In this document: positions 55,136-63,091 of the stretch, in pieces
Layout of the letters: every line of letters starts with the position of its first letter
Numbering within the stretch: the stretch's first letter is position 1
DNA from: Micromonospora inaquosa
Lineage (GTDB): Bacteria > Actinomycetota > Actinomycetes > Mycobacteriales > Micromonosporaceae
Reading direction: 5' to 3'
Length of the DNA stretch: 64,000 nt
NCBI RefSeq assembly: GCF_003857055.1
Contig: NZ_QGSZ01000190.1
Location: 1-64,000, forward strand
Notes under the pieces: generated by a model
The model's database searches: none
What the model was told of the DNA's origin: nothing
What the model saw: only the letters and a program-made list of their open reading frames with translations
Made by a program: the position numbers and the translations under genes

Positions 55136-55891
55136 TCATGCGGTGTATCCGCCATTGGAGTCAAGCACAGCGCCGGTGATGTACGAGGCTGCGGGGCTGA
55201 CCAGGAACGCGATGGCCACTGCGGTCTCGGCGGGGTCGCCGACCCGTTGGATCGCGAGGTTGGACACCATGCCCTTGAGCATCTCCGGGTGCGGCGGCTC
55301 CATCCCGGTCAGCATGAGCCCGGCCTGCACCATGTTGACGGTGATGCCGCGCGGTGCCAGGTCGTGGGCGACGCCCCGGGTGTAGCCGACCAGGCCGGCC
55401 TTGGTCGCGGCGTAGTCGGCGAGACCGGGGACCCCGACGCGGGTGCCGATTCCCGAGCCGATGTTGACGATCCGACCGTTGTCGCGCAGCACCTTCGCCG
55501 CCGCTCGGATGATCGCGATGACGCCGGTGTAGTTGGTGGCGTGCATGCGGTCCAGGATTGCCACATCGACGTCCGGGTCGTCGACCGTCCTGCCCTGCTC
55601 CAGGGAGATCGCGGCGTTGTTGACCAGGATGTCCAGGCCGCCGAGCTGGGTCACGACGTCGTTGATCAGCTGCGGTGCGCGGGAGCTGTCCGCCTGGTCG
55701 TTCTGCAGGGCGAGGGCGCGTACGCCCCGACCCACCAGTTCCTCGGCTACCCGGGCGGCCTTGTCGGCGGAGCCGACGTAGGTGATGGCGACGTCCGCTC
55801 CGGCGTCGGCCAGAGCGCGGGCCGTCGCCGCGCCGAGACCGCGGGAACCGCCGGTGACGAGGGCGACCTTGCCGGCAAGGGGCTGTGTCAT
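55136..55891 (-). CDS. Short-chain dehydrogenase/reductase (SDR)
   Basis: A 251-residue classical SDR oxidoreductase. Cofactor motif TGGSRGLGAATARAL, NNAA in DILVNNAAIS, catalytic Ser in NIGSGIG and YAATK in LADYAATKAG, and the C-terminal GAVLDSNGGYTA. It reduces or oxidises an alcohol/ketone with NAD(P)(H); the substrate is unknown. The ATG at 55891 follows GGAGGA. The gene is divergent from a TetR regulator, with a shared operator located inside its promoter. Confidence 0.92.
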   Translation of the reverse strand: MTQPLAGKVALVTGGSRGLGAATARALADAGADVAITYVGSADKAARVAEELVGRGVRALALQNDQADSSRAPQLINDVVTQLGGLDILVNNAAISLEQGRTVDDPDVDVAILDRMHATNYTGVIAIIRAAAKVLRDNGRIVNIGSGIGTRVGVPGLADYAATKAGLVGYTRGVAHDLAPRGITVNMVQAGLMLTGMEPPHPEMLKGMVSNLAIQRVGDPAETAVAIAFLVSPAASYITGAVLDSNGGYTA

Positions 55892-55929
55892 GAGTTGGTC
55901 CTCCACGTGACCCTGGTTATTGACTGATC

Positions 55930-55976
55930 GGTCCACCATACGTTTGGTGGACCGTTCGGTCAACAATTGCTATGCT
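55930..55976. promoter_or_regulatory. TetR operator inside a divergent promoter pair
   Basis: GGTCCACCA (55930-55938) and TGGTGGACC (55945-55953) form a perfect 9-bp inverted repeat with a 6-nt spacer; flanking bases add partial symmetry. For the SDR gene (minus) TTGACC (55958-55963) and TATGGT (55935-55940) are -35/-10 with 17-nt spacing, so the operator lies within the promoter. For the regulator (plus) the -10 TATGCT (55971-55976) stands 17 nt after TGGACC and 6 nt before its ATG, implying a leaderless transcript. Confidence 0.75.
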
Positions 55977-55982
55977 GGTCAC

Positions 55983-56573
55983 ATGGCCAGACCACGGCAG
56001 TTCGACGAGGAGCAGGTGATCCGCGCGGTCCGAGACCAGTTCTGGGACGCCGGCTACGCGGCGACCTCTCTGGAGGACCTGCTACGCGTCAGCGGGCTGG
56101 GCAAGGGCAGCCTCTACGGCGCCTTCGGCGACAAACACCGGTTGTTCCTGCGCGCGTTGCGGGAATACACCGACACCAGCGGCGGCTACCTGCGCGAGAT
56201 GCTCGCGTCCACTCCCCGCGCCCTGGACGCGCTGCGCGCGTTCGTCATGGCGCCGGTGGGCGACCCGGGTGGAGCCGCCGCCCGGCGCGGCTGCCTCATG
56301 GCCAACAGCACGTACGAGCTCGCCACCACCGACCCTGACGTTCTCGCCGAGGCGCGGCGCACCTACGAGTCGACGACCGCCCTGGTCGCCGAGTGCGTCG
56401 CGCGAGCCCAGGGCGAGGGTGACCTGTCGCGCGACCTCGACCCGGTCGAGACGGCCCGCGCGCTGCTCGCCGCACAGCAGGGGCTGGTGTTCATGGGGCG
56501 CACGGGGCTGGACATCGACACGCTGACCGCAACCGCCCGCACCCTGGCCGCCAATCTCCTACCGGACGTCTGA
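55983..56573 (+). CDS. TetR/AcrR family transcriptional regulator
   Basis: A 196-residue repressor. The N-terminal HTH reads QVIRAVRDQFWDAGYAATSLEDLLRVSGLGKGSLYGAFGDKHRLF; the C-terminal half is a ligand-binding helical domain containing AARRGCLMANSTYELA, typical of regulators that accompany SDR or nitroreductase genes and respond to electrophiles. The single Cys in that motif may matter. The transcript is probably leaderless. It is expected to repress itself and the divergent SDR/PEP-mutase-like operon. Confidence 0.92.
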   Translation: MARPRQFDEEQVIRAVRDQFWDAGYAATSLEDLLRVSGLGKGSLYGAFGDKHRLFLRALREYTDTSGGYLREMLASTPRALDALRAFVMAPVGDPGGAAARRGCLMANSTYELATTDPDVLAEARRTYESTTALVAECVARAQGEGDLSRDLDPVETARALLAAQQGLVFMGRTGLDIDTLTATARTLAANLLPDV

Positions 56574-56613
56574 CACCCGCCTGAATCGGGACACGGCGCC
56601 GCAGTACGCCCGC

Positions 56614-56928
56614 TTACTTGATCTTGCGGGTGGTCCGGACCACGATGCCCTCGTACTCCGGGTGCTTGACCAGCCAGTCGGCGAGGAACGGGCAGATCGG
56701 CACGACCGTCCGACGCTTGCTCCGCGCGTCATCCATCACGGCCCGCGCCAGCGTCGACCCGACGCCCTTGCCCTCGTACGCCGGATCGACCTCGGTGTGG
56801 GTGTAGGCGATGATCGATCCGGTCAGCTGGTAGGTGACGAACCCGGCGACCGCGCCCGACTCGTCACGCGCCTCGAAACGCTCCCGCGTCGGCGCGTCTG
56901 TCACGGTGAACTGCACCCGACCATCCAA
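56614..56928 (-). CDS. Small GNAT-family N-acetyltransferase
   Basis: A 104-residue protein of the short YjdJ-like GNAT group. The acetyl-CoA motif is spread over HTEVDPAYEGKGVGSTLARAVMDDAR, with the end VPICPFLADWLVKHPEYEGIV, where the Cys is conserved in this subgroup. The acceptor is unknown. It is a single gene convergent with the TetR gene. Confidence 0.88.
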   Translation of the reverse strand: MDGRVQFTVTDAPTRERFEARDESGAVAGFVTYQLTGSIIAYTHTEVDPAYEGKGVGSTLARAVMDDARSKRRTVVPICPFLADWLVKHPEYEGIVVRTTRKIK

Positions 56929-57047
56929 CCACCCGAGCCGACGGCGCCCAGCGCGAGGCCGGCAGGGAAGGCGACCCCGCCCGCATTGTTACGGCCGGAA
57001 CGGGAACACCACGCCACCGGTCAGGCAGTGGGAGGAGACACGCCACC

Positions 57048-57743
57048 ATGACGAATGCATCGACGGACGGCGGCTTCGCGGTGGTCGAGATGTTCACGTC
57101 CCAGGGCTGCAACAGTTGCCCTCCCGCCGAGGAGTTGCTGAGCGAGATCGAACGCGACGCCCGGGTGCACGGACAGAACGTCTTCGCCCTCGGGTTCCAC
57201 GTCGACTACTGGGACAACCTGGGGTGGCCCGACCAGTTCGCGGACCCGGCGTACACCGCGCGACAGGAGGCGTACGCCCGCGCGTTCGGCACCAGAGGTC
57301 TGTACACCCCGCAGATGGTCGTCAACGGCACCGACGAGTTCGTCGGTTCCGATCGACGTCGGGCGGCCAGCACGATCATGTCCGCCATGACCTCGACCGC
57401 CACCACCCCGCTGACGCTCTCCATCGCCCACCTCGGCGGGGACCGGGTGATGGTGGACTACCGCACCGAACGGCCGCCGGGGCGCGCGGTGCTGAACGTG
57501 GCTGTCGTGGAACGGGGACTGGACAGCGAGATCGCCCGGGGTGAGAACGCCGGACGGACGCTGCGGCAGGACAACGTCGTACGCGCCTTCAGGTCGGTGG
57601 GCCTGGAGGCTGAGCGGGGGCAGGTGGAGCTGGCGACACCACCTGGTCTCGATCCGCGCAACGCCAGCGTGGTCGGCTACGTCCAGGAGAACGGGGATCG
57701 GGCCATCGTCGGTGCCACGGCCGTCGAGCTGCCCACCGAGTAA
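57048..57743 (+). CDS. DUF1223 (thioredoxin-like) protein
   Basis: A 231-residue protein with the DUF1223 pattern: VVEMFTSQGCNSCPPAEELL, with a CxxC in a thioredoxin-like fold, then ALGFHVDYWDNLGWPDQFADP and YTPQMVVNGTDEFVGSD. No signal peptide is visible, although many relatives are exported. Function unknown; a redox role is suggested by CNSC. GGGAGGAG precedes the ATG. Confidence 0.9.
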   Translation: MTNASTDGGFAVVEMFTSQGCNSCPPAEELLSEIERDARVHGQNVFALGFHVDYWDNLGWPDQFADPAYTARQEAYARAFGTRGLYTPQMVVNGTDEFVGSDRRRAASTIMSAMTSTATTPLTLSIAHLGGDRVMVDYRTERPPGRAVLNVAVVERGLDSEIARGENAGRTLRQDNVVRAFRSVGLEAERGQVELATPPGLDPRNASVVGYVQENGDRAIVGATAVELPTE

Positions 57744-57783
57744 TCTCGGCCCATGCGGATGGTGGGCGGCGCGAGGGGTTTCG

Positions 57784-58158
57784 GTGGCTGACGCTGACGA
57801 CGTACGTCGGGTGGCGCTGGCCCTGCCGCACACGGTGGAGATCGCCAGCGACGGTTTCGACTTCCGGGTGGCCGACAAGGGCTTCGTCTGGTCCTATCCG
57901 GAGCGGATACCGGGCAAGCCTCGGGTGATCCGACTCGACATCGCGGTGCTGTTCGTCGGCGACGAGGCCGAGAAGCAGGCTCTCCTGCTCGGGGAGCCCG
58001 AGGTCTTCTTCACCACACCTGGCTACGGCGGCCTGCCCCTGGTGCTGCTGCGCCTGGCGGCGGTCGACCTGGACCGGCTGACCGAGCTGGTGACCGACGC
58101 GTGGCGGATGCGCGTACCGGACTCGTTGCTGAGCGACGCCGCGGGCGCCGGCAAATAG
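57784..58158 (+). CDS. MmcQ/YjbR family protein
   Basis: A 124-residue protein of the MmcQ/YjbR fold: DDVRRVALALPHTVEIASDGFDFRVADKGFVW, then FTTPGYGGLPLVLLRLAAVD and LVTDAWRMRVPDSLL. These are small DNA-binding-like proteins without an established role. The GTG at 57784 has GAGGGG nearby and gives the family N-terminus. It lies 40 nt after the DUF1223 gene and may be co-transcribed. Confidence 0.85.
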   Translation: MADADDVRRVALALPHTVEIASDGFDFRVADKGFVWSYPERIPGKPRVIRLDIAVLFVGDEAEKQALLLGEPEVFFTTPGYGGLPLVLLRLAAVDLDRLTELVTDAWRMRVPDSLLSDAAGAGK

Positions 58159-58187
58159 CGACATCAGCACGCAACGGGTTGGACACA

Positions 58188-58237
58188 TTGACGTGGATCT
58201 CAGTACTCCATTACCGTTGCCGAGAGAGCGCTCTCTC
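58188..58237 (+). promoter_or_regulatory. Promoter and LacI-type operator of the GH81 gene
   Basis: TTGACG (58188-58193) and TACCGT (58212-58217) have 18-nt spacing, which places the start near 58224. The perfect palindrome GAGAGAGCGCTCTCTC (58222-58237) covers that position. Its core GAGCGCTC is shared with the CebR site TGGGAGCGCTCCCA of actinomycete cellulase genes, so a LacI-family glycan-responsive repressor is expected; no such gene is in the window. Confidence 0.7.
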
Positions 58238-58314
58238 ACCTGACCTTCCCCCCAATTCAGACGCAACGCGCTGGACCCGGCGAGGCCGCAACCGGCGCGC
58301 GCGATGGAGGCACG

Positions 58315-61182
58315 ATGAAACCTCCCGTCCCCCACCGCCGATGGGTCCTGGCCGCCGCCACCGCGCTGGCCCTGGCCGTCGGCGGCCTCGCCATCGGAGT
58401 CACCGACGCGGCCGAGGCCGCGCCCGTCGGCGCCGGCAGCTACACGACCACCCCGGTCGGCCCGCTCCCCAGCGGCTGCGGCGCGATGTCCAGCAACCCC
58501 CGGCAGTTCGCCACCGCCAACGCGCCCACCGGGCCGATACCCACCAACGACTGGTGGTCCTCGCTGCTGTGGAAGCGCACCGACTGCTCCTTCAGCGAGC
58601 CGCTGCACGCCCACCCGATCTCGTACGACACCTTCGGCGACGGACTCGGCTTCTCCGCCAACTCCACGCCCGCCATCAGCGGCACCGCCACCGGCGTCGG
58701 CGAATTCCACTACCCGTATGTGCAGGACATTCGGGTCGGTGTCGCCGGGCTCGCCGCACCCCTGGTCAAGGTCGACGGCTGGACGGACTGGACGGTCAGC
58801 CCGCACTGGAGCGACGGCACACGCACCATGCGGGCGACCATCGGCCACGGTCTGCCGTTCGGGTACTTCCAGACCACCGGCGGAAACGCGCAGATCACCA
58901 CCGCCGGGACCCCCGACGTCTGGTCCAACAGCGGCGCCACCATCGGCTTCCGGGTCAACGGCCACGACTACGTCGGATTCGCGCCCAGCGGCGCCAGCTG
59001 GACCGTGGCGTCCGGCCGGATCTCGTCCACCCTGGCCGGTCGAGGCTACTTCTCCGTCGCCCTCCTGCCGCCGACGTCGAGCACCACCGAGCGTGCCGAA
59101 CTGGCCGCCACCTACGGCCGGTACGCGCACGCCCACGTGACCGGCACCCAGGTGTCGTACGCGTACAACCCCGCGACCAGTGGCCTGACCACCACGTACG
59201 CGTTCACCACGACCGCCCGGGAGGGCACCGCCACGCAGACAGTGGTCAGCCTCTACCCGCACCAGTGGAAGTCGCTGAGCGGCTCCACCGCGATCACGCC
59301 GACCTACCCGTCGGCGCGCGGTCGGATGAAGGTGCTCACCGGCGTCAACCAGTTCCGCACCGCCATGAAGTTCCAGGGCATCCTGCCGGAGTTGCCGGCC
59401 GTCGGCGACGGCGGCGGTGCTGACCTGTCGACGCTCACCGGGCACCTGGCCGCCACCCGCGCCAACCCGATGGACCAACGCGGCAACGACACCTACTGGA
59501 CCGGCAAGGGGCTCGGCCGAGCCGCGCGGATCGCCGAGATCGCCGACCAGGTCAACGACATCACGACGCGCGACAGCGCGCTGAACGCGATCCGCAGCAC
59601 GCTCACCGACTGGTTCACCGCCTCCAGCGGCAAGACCAGCCGGGTGTTCTACTACGACAACAACTGGGGCACCCTGATCGGCTACCCGGCGTCCTACGGG
59701 TCAGACCAGGAGCTCAACGACCACCACTTCCACTACGGCTACTACATCGCCGCCGCCGCGACCCTGGCGAAGTTCGACCCGACCTGGGCGGCCACCAGCC
59801 GTTACGGCGGCATGGTCGACCTGCTGATCCGCGACGCCAACAACTACCGCCGCGACGACACCCGATTCCCGTACCTGCGTGACTTCGACATCTACGCCGG
59901 CCACGACTGGGCGTCCGGGCACGGCTCCTTCGGCTCGGGCAACAACCAGGAGTCCTCGTCGGAGGGGATGAACTTCGCCAGTGCCCTGATCCAGTGGGGG
60001 CAGACGACCGGCGACACCGCCGTCCGCGACGCGGGCGTCTTCCTCTACACCACCCAGGCCGCGGCCATCCAGGAGTACTGGTTCGACGTCAGCGACCAGA
60101 ACTTCCCCAGCGCGTTCGGTCACTCGACGGTCGGCATGGTCTGGGGCGACGGCGGCGCGTACGCCACCTGGTTCAGCGCCGAGCCGGAGATGATCCAGGG
60201 CATCAACCTGCTGCCGGTCACCGGCGGCCACCTCTACCTGGGCAACAACCCGGCGTACGTGCGGACCAACTACGCCGAACTGGTCCGCAACAACGGCGGG
60301 CAACCGACGGTGTGGCAGGACATCCTCTGGCAGTTCCAGGCTCTCGGCGACGGCGACGCGGCGTTGGCGAACCTGCGCGCGAACCCCGGTTACACCCCGG
60401 AGGAGGGAGAGAGCCGGGCACACACCTTCCACTGGATCCGCAACCTCGCGGCCCTGGGCACCGTCGACACGACGGTGACGGGCAACCATCCACTCTCCGC
60501 GGTCTTCTCCCGCAACGGGGCCCGCACCTACGTGGCGTCGAACCCGACGGCGACACCGATCACTGTGACGTTCTCCAACGGCACGGCCCTCACCGTGGGA
60601 GCCGGCAAGACGGCCAGCACAGGGGCGTACACCTGGAGTGGCGGCAACGCGGCCGGCGGCGTCCCGCCGACGACGCCGACGGACCCCCCACCGACGACCA
60701 CCCCGCCGCCGACCCCGGGTAACCCCACGCGGTACCTGCTGCCCGGAGGTGGGTTGGGCGCCGCCGGTAGCGCGGCCACGACGACGGTCGCGGCGGCGAA
60801 CGGAAATCACGACGGTACGCCCACCAACGCCCAGGTCTTCACGGCGACCGGCCTCAACCTCGCCTACGCCGGCGGGCAGACGGCGTTCGACCTGTTCGTG
60901 GACGCCGGAACGGCGGTCGGCAACGGCGTGCAGGTGCGGATCTCCTACGACCTCACCGGCAACGGCAGTTGGGAGCGGGTGGAGACGCTGCGCTACTTCG
61001 CCACCGACCCGGTCCCCGGCTACGAGCACTACACCCAGAACGCCGGCCTCTCCTCGGCCACCGGCACGTTGGGCACGCTGAGCAACGGCACGGTCCGGGT
61101 GGAGGTGTGGTCGGCGATCGGCAACAACCCGAGCACTGTGGGCATCGGTAACCAGTCGGTGCTGCGGCTTCCGTACTCCTGA
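58315..61182 (+). CDS. Secreted GH81 endo-beta-1,3-glucanase with C-terminal carbohydrate-binding module
   Basis: A 955-residue exported enzyme. A Sec signal peptide ends at about AAEAAPVG. The GH81 catalytic region (about 45-735) has IPTNDWWSSLLW near the start, ELNDHHFHYGYYIAAAA, and the catalytic-Glu segment GNNQESSSEGMNFASAL. A Pro/Thr linker (about 783-803) leads to a beta-sandwich module (about 805-955; DGTPTNAQVFTATGLNLAYAGG) that resembles CBM56-type beta-1,3-glucan binders, with lower certainty. It should attack fungal-wall or callose-type beta-1,3-glucan. It is controlled, by inference, through the palindrome at its start site. Confidence 0.93.
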   Translation: MKPPVPHRRWVLAAATALALAVGGLAIGVTDAAEAAPVGAGSYTTTPVGPLPSGCGAMSSNPRQFATANAPTGPIPTNDWWSSLLWKRTDCSFSEPLHAHPISYDTFGDGLGFSANSTPAISGTATGVGEFHYPYVQDIRVGVAGLAAPLVKVDGWTDWTVSPHWSDGTRTMRATIGHGLPFGYFQTTGGNAQITTAGTPDVWSNSGATIGFRVNGHDYVGFAPSGASWTVASGRISSTLAGRGYFSVALLPPTSSTTERAELAATYGRYAHAHVTGTQVSYAYNPATSGLTTTYAFTTTAREGTATQTVVSLYPHQWKSLSGSTAITPTYPSARGRMKVLTGVNQFRTAMKFQGILPELPAVGDGGGADLSTLTGHLAATRANPMDQRGNDTYWTGKGLGRAARIAEIADQVNDITTRDSALNAIRSTLTDWFTASSGKTSRVFYYDNNWGTLIGYPASYGSDQELNDHHFHYGYYIAAAATLAKFDPTWAATSRYGGMVDLLIRDANNYRRDDTRFPYLRDFDIYAGHDWASGHGSFGSGNNQESSSEGMNFASALIQWGQTTGDTAVRDAGVFLYTTQAAAIQEYWFDVSDQNFPSAFGHSTVGMVWGDGGAYATWFSAEPEMIQGINLLPVTGGHLYLGNNPAYVRTNYAELVRNNGGQPTVWQDILWQFQALGDGDAALANLRANPGYTPEEGESRAHTFHWIRNLAALGTVDTTVTGNHPLSAVFSRNGARTYVASNPTATPITVTFSNGTALTVGAGKTASTGAYTWSGGNAAGGVPPTTPTDPPPTTTPPPTPGNPTRYLLPGGGLGAAGSAATTTVAAANGNHDGTPTNAQVFTATGLNLAYAGGQTAFDLFVDAGTAVGNGVQVRISYDLTGNGSWERVETLRYFATDPVPGYEHYTQNAGLSSATGTLGTLSNGTVRVEVWSAIGNNPSTVGIGNQSVLRLPYS

Positions 61183-61206
61183 CCGATCTGCTCGTCACCA
61201 CACGAG

Positions 61207-61252
61207 GTCGGCCGGTGTGCGGGGCCAGGATCGGTCCCGCACACCGGCCGAC
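61207..61252 (+). terminator. Terminator of the GH81 gene
   Basis: A 17-bp perfect stem (61207-61223 with 61236-61252) with a 12-nt loop starts 24 nt after the stop. Confidence 0.8.
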
Positions 61253-61274
61253 GAGTGCGGTCAGTCAGTAAGAC

Positions 61275-61581
61275 TCAGGAGGCGGCGCAGATGGGCGTCA
61301 TGCCGGCCCCACTGCCCGTGCCCTGGAAGCCGAACTCGGTGACCTGACCGGCGACGAGCCGGCCGTTGTAGTCCACGTTGGTGAAGCGCACCGCGCCGGT
61401 GGAGCCACTGGCCGTCGCGCTCCAGGTGTTGGTGACGCTCGCACCACTCGGAAGCGTGAGGCTGACGTTCCAGCCGCTCGTTCCGGCGGAGCCGGCGGTC
61501 ACCTTCACGGTGGCCACGAACCCACCGGTCCATGAGTTCAGCGACACCGATGCCGAGCAACCGACCTTCCCCGGCGGCGGG
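61275..61581 (-). pseudogene. CBM2 cellulose-binding domain fragment
   Basis: The minus strand encodes a complete C-terminal CBM2 module from GCSASVSLNSWTGGFVATV to GFQGTGSGAGMTPICAAS and its stop, preceded by a short Pro linker (PPPGK). Its N-terminal Cys and aromatic residues are present, but no catalytic domain, signal peptide or start codon precedes it: the frame runs into antisense of a Nudix gene. It is the 3' end of a lost secreted glycoside hydrolase gene. Confidence 0.8.
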
Positions 61582-62205
61582 GTGGACCGCTCCGACTCCG
61601 AGGCGCACCTGGACTGGGCCGGCCCGACACCGGGCGAGTGGGCGGACCGGCTCGGCGTGGCCCCGGAGGCCGCCCAGGCGGTGGTCTGCGCCGCCGCGCG
61701 GGAGGTCTTCGAGGAGGCGGGCGTACTGCTCGCCGGCCCGAACCGGGAGACCGTGGTGGGCGACGTCAGCGGGGACGACTGGGAGGCGGCCCGACAGGAC
61801 CTGGAGGGGCGACGGCTGGGCTTCGCCGCGCTGCTCGCCGACCGTCAGCTCACCCTCCGGTCGGACCTGCTGCTGCCCTGGAGCCGGTGGATCACTCCGG
61901 AGTTCGAGCCGCGGCGCTTCGACACGTACTTCTTCATCGCCCTGTTGCCGGCGGGACAACGGACCCGCGACGTCTCCGGCGAGGCCGACCACACCCTGTG
62001 GATCCGGCCGGCGGACGCGCTGGCCCGGGCGCAGGCCGGCGAGCTGACCATGCTGCCGCCGACCCTGGTCACGCTGGCCCAGGTGGCGGCTGCCGGTGAC
62101 CTGGCCGGGGTGGCGCGGGCGGCGGCCGATCGGGACGCCGCCACCCCGGTCACCCCGCGCCTGGACCTGCCGCCGGACGGCGAACCCCGCTTCGTCCTGG
62201 GATGA
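61567..62205 (+). pseudogene. Nudix hydrolase gene lacking its 5' end
   Basis: The plus strand encodes TFPGGGVDRSDSEAHLDWAG, then AAAREVFEEAGVLLAG (the Nudix REx2EExG core), PRRFDTYFFIALLP and GQRTRDVSGEADHTLW, all typical of a long-insert actinobacterial Nudix hydrolase. The roughly 60 residues that normally precede FPGGG are replaced by sequence antisense to the CBM2 module. An ATG at 61378 keeps the frame open but would give an unnatural N-terminus, so the gene is probably dead. Confidence 0.75.
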
Positions 62206-62245
62206 CCTGCCCGCCGCCGGCCGCAGTCGTCGGTGCCGGAGATGG

Positions 62246-62281
62246 CACCGGCGCCCACGCCGGGAAGGCGGGGCGCCGGTG
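62246..62281 (-). terminator. Terminator of the pst operon
   Basis: An 11-bp perfect stem (62246-62256 with 62271-62281) with a further partial inner pairing lies 17 nt after the pstB stop. Confidence 0.75.
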
Positions 62282-62297
62282 ACCGGACGTGTTCGGT

Positions 62298-63074
62298 TCA
62301 GCCGAAGCGGCCGGTGATGTAGTCCTCGGTCTTCTTCATGCTCGGGTTGCTGAAGATCTTCTGGGTGTTGTCGTACTCGATCAGCCGGCCCGGGTCGCCG
62401 GTCTTCTCGATCGAGAAGAAGGCGGTCCGGTCCGACACCCGCGCGGCCTGCTGCATGTTGTGCGTCACGATGATGATCGTGAACTTGTCCTTGAGCTGGA
62501 ACATCAGGTCCTCGATCGCCAGGGTGGAGATCGGGTCCAGGGCCGAGCACGGCTCGTCCATCAGCACGACCTGCGGCTCGACCGCGATGGTCCGGGCGAT
62601 GCAGAGCCGCTGCTGCTGACCGCCGGAGAGGCCCGCGCCGGGCTTACCCAGCCGGTCCTTGACCTCGTCCCACAGGTTCGCCGAGCGCAGCGCCTTCTCG
62701 GCCGCGTCCTCCAGGATCGACTTCTTGCGGACCCCGTTGAGCTTCAGCCCGGCCACCACGTTCTCGAAGATGCTCATGGTGGGGAACGGGTTCGGCCGCT
62801 GGAAGACCATGCCGATCGTGCGCCGGACCGCTGTGACGTCCACGTCCCGGTCGTAGATGTCCTGGTCGTCGATGGTCAGGCTGCCCTCGACCCGGGCACC
62901 CGGCAGCACCTCGTGCATGCGGTTGATCGACCGCAGGAACGTGGACTTGCCGCAACCGGACGGCCCGATGAGGGCGGTGACCGTCTTCGGCTCGACGGTC
63001 AGGTTGATGTTCTCGATCGCCTTGAATCCGCCGTAGTACGCGGTGACGTTCGAGGCTGAGACGCGCTTGGCCAT
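62298..63074 (-). CDS. pstB: Phosphate ABC transporter ATP-binding protein PstB
   Basis: A 258-residue ABC ATPase that powers high-affinity phosphate import. Walker [11 protein letters not shown]-loop [12 protein letters not shown] (the PstB-specific stretch), signature [13 protein letters not shown], Walker [13 protein letters not shown] and H-loop VTHNMQQA are all present. The ATG at 63074 follows GGAGG and gives the usual start. It is the last gene of the operon, 17 nt after pstA, with a terminator behind it. Confidence 0.97.
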   Translation of the reverse strand: MAKRVSASNVTAYYGGFKAIENINLTVEPKTVTALIGPSGCGKSTFLRSINRMHEVLPGARVEGSLTIDDQDIYDRDVDVTAVRRTIGMVFQRPNPFPTMSIFENVVAGLKLNGVRKKSILEDAAEKALRSANLWDEVKDRLGKPGAGLSGGQQQRLCIARTIAVEPQVVLMDEPCSALDPISTLAIEDLMFQLKDKFTIIIVTHNMQQAARVSDRTAFFSIEKTGDPGRLIEYDNTQKIFSNPSMKKTEDYITGRFG

Positions 63075-63091
63075 GGTGGTACCTCCGGGGT

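Noticed and set aside
61378-61566. Possible N-terminal extension of the Nudix gene from the ATG at 61378
   Set aside because: This stretch is exactly antisense to a well-conserved CBM2 module, so the open frame is a by-product of the deletion junction.
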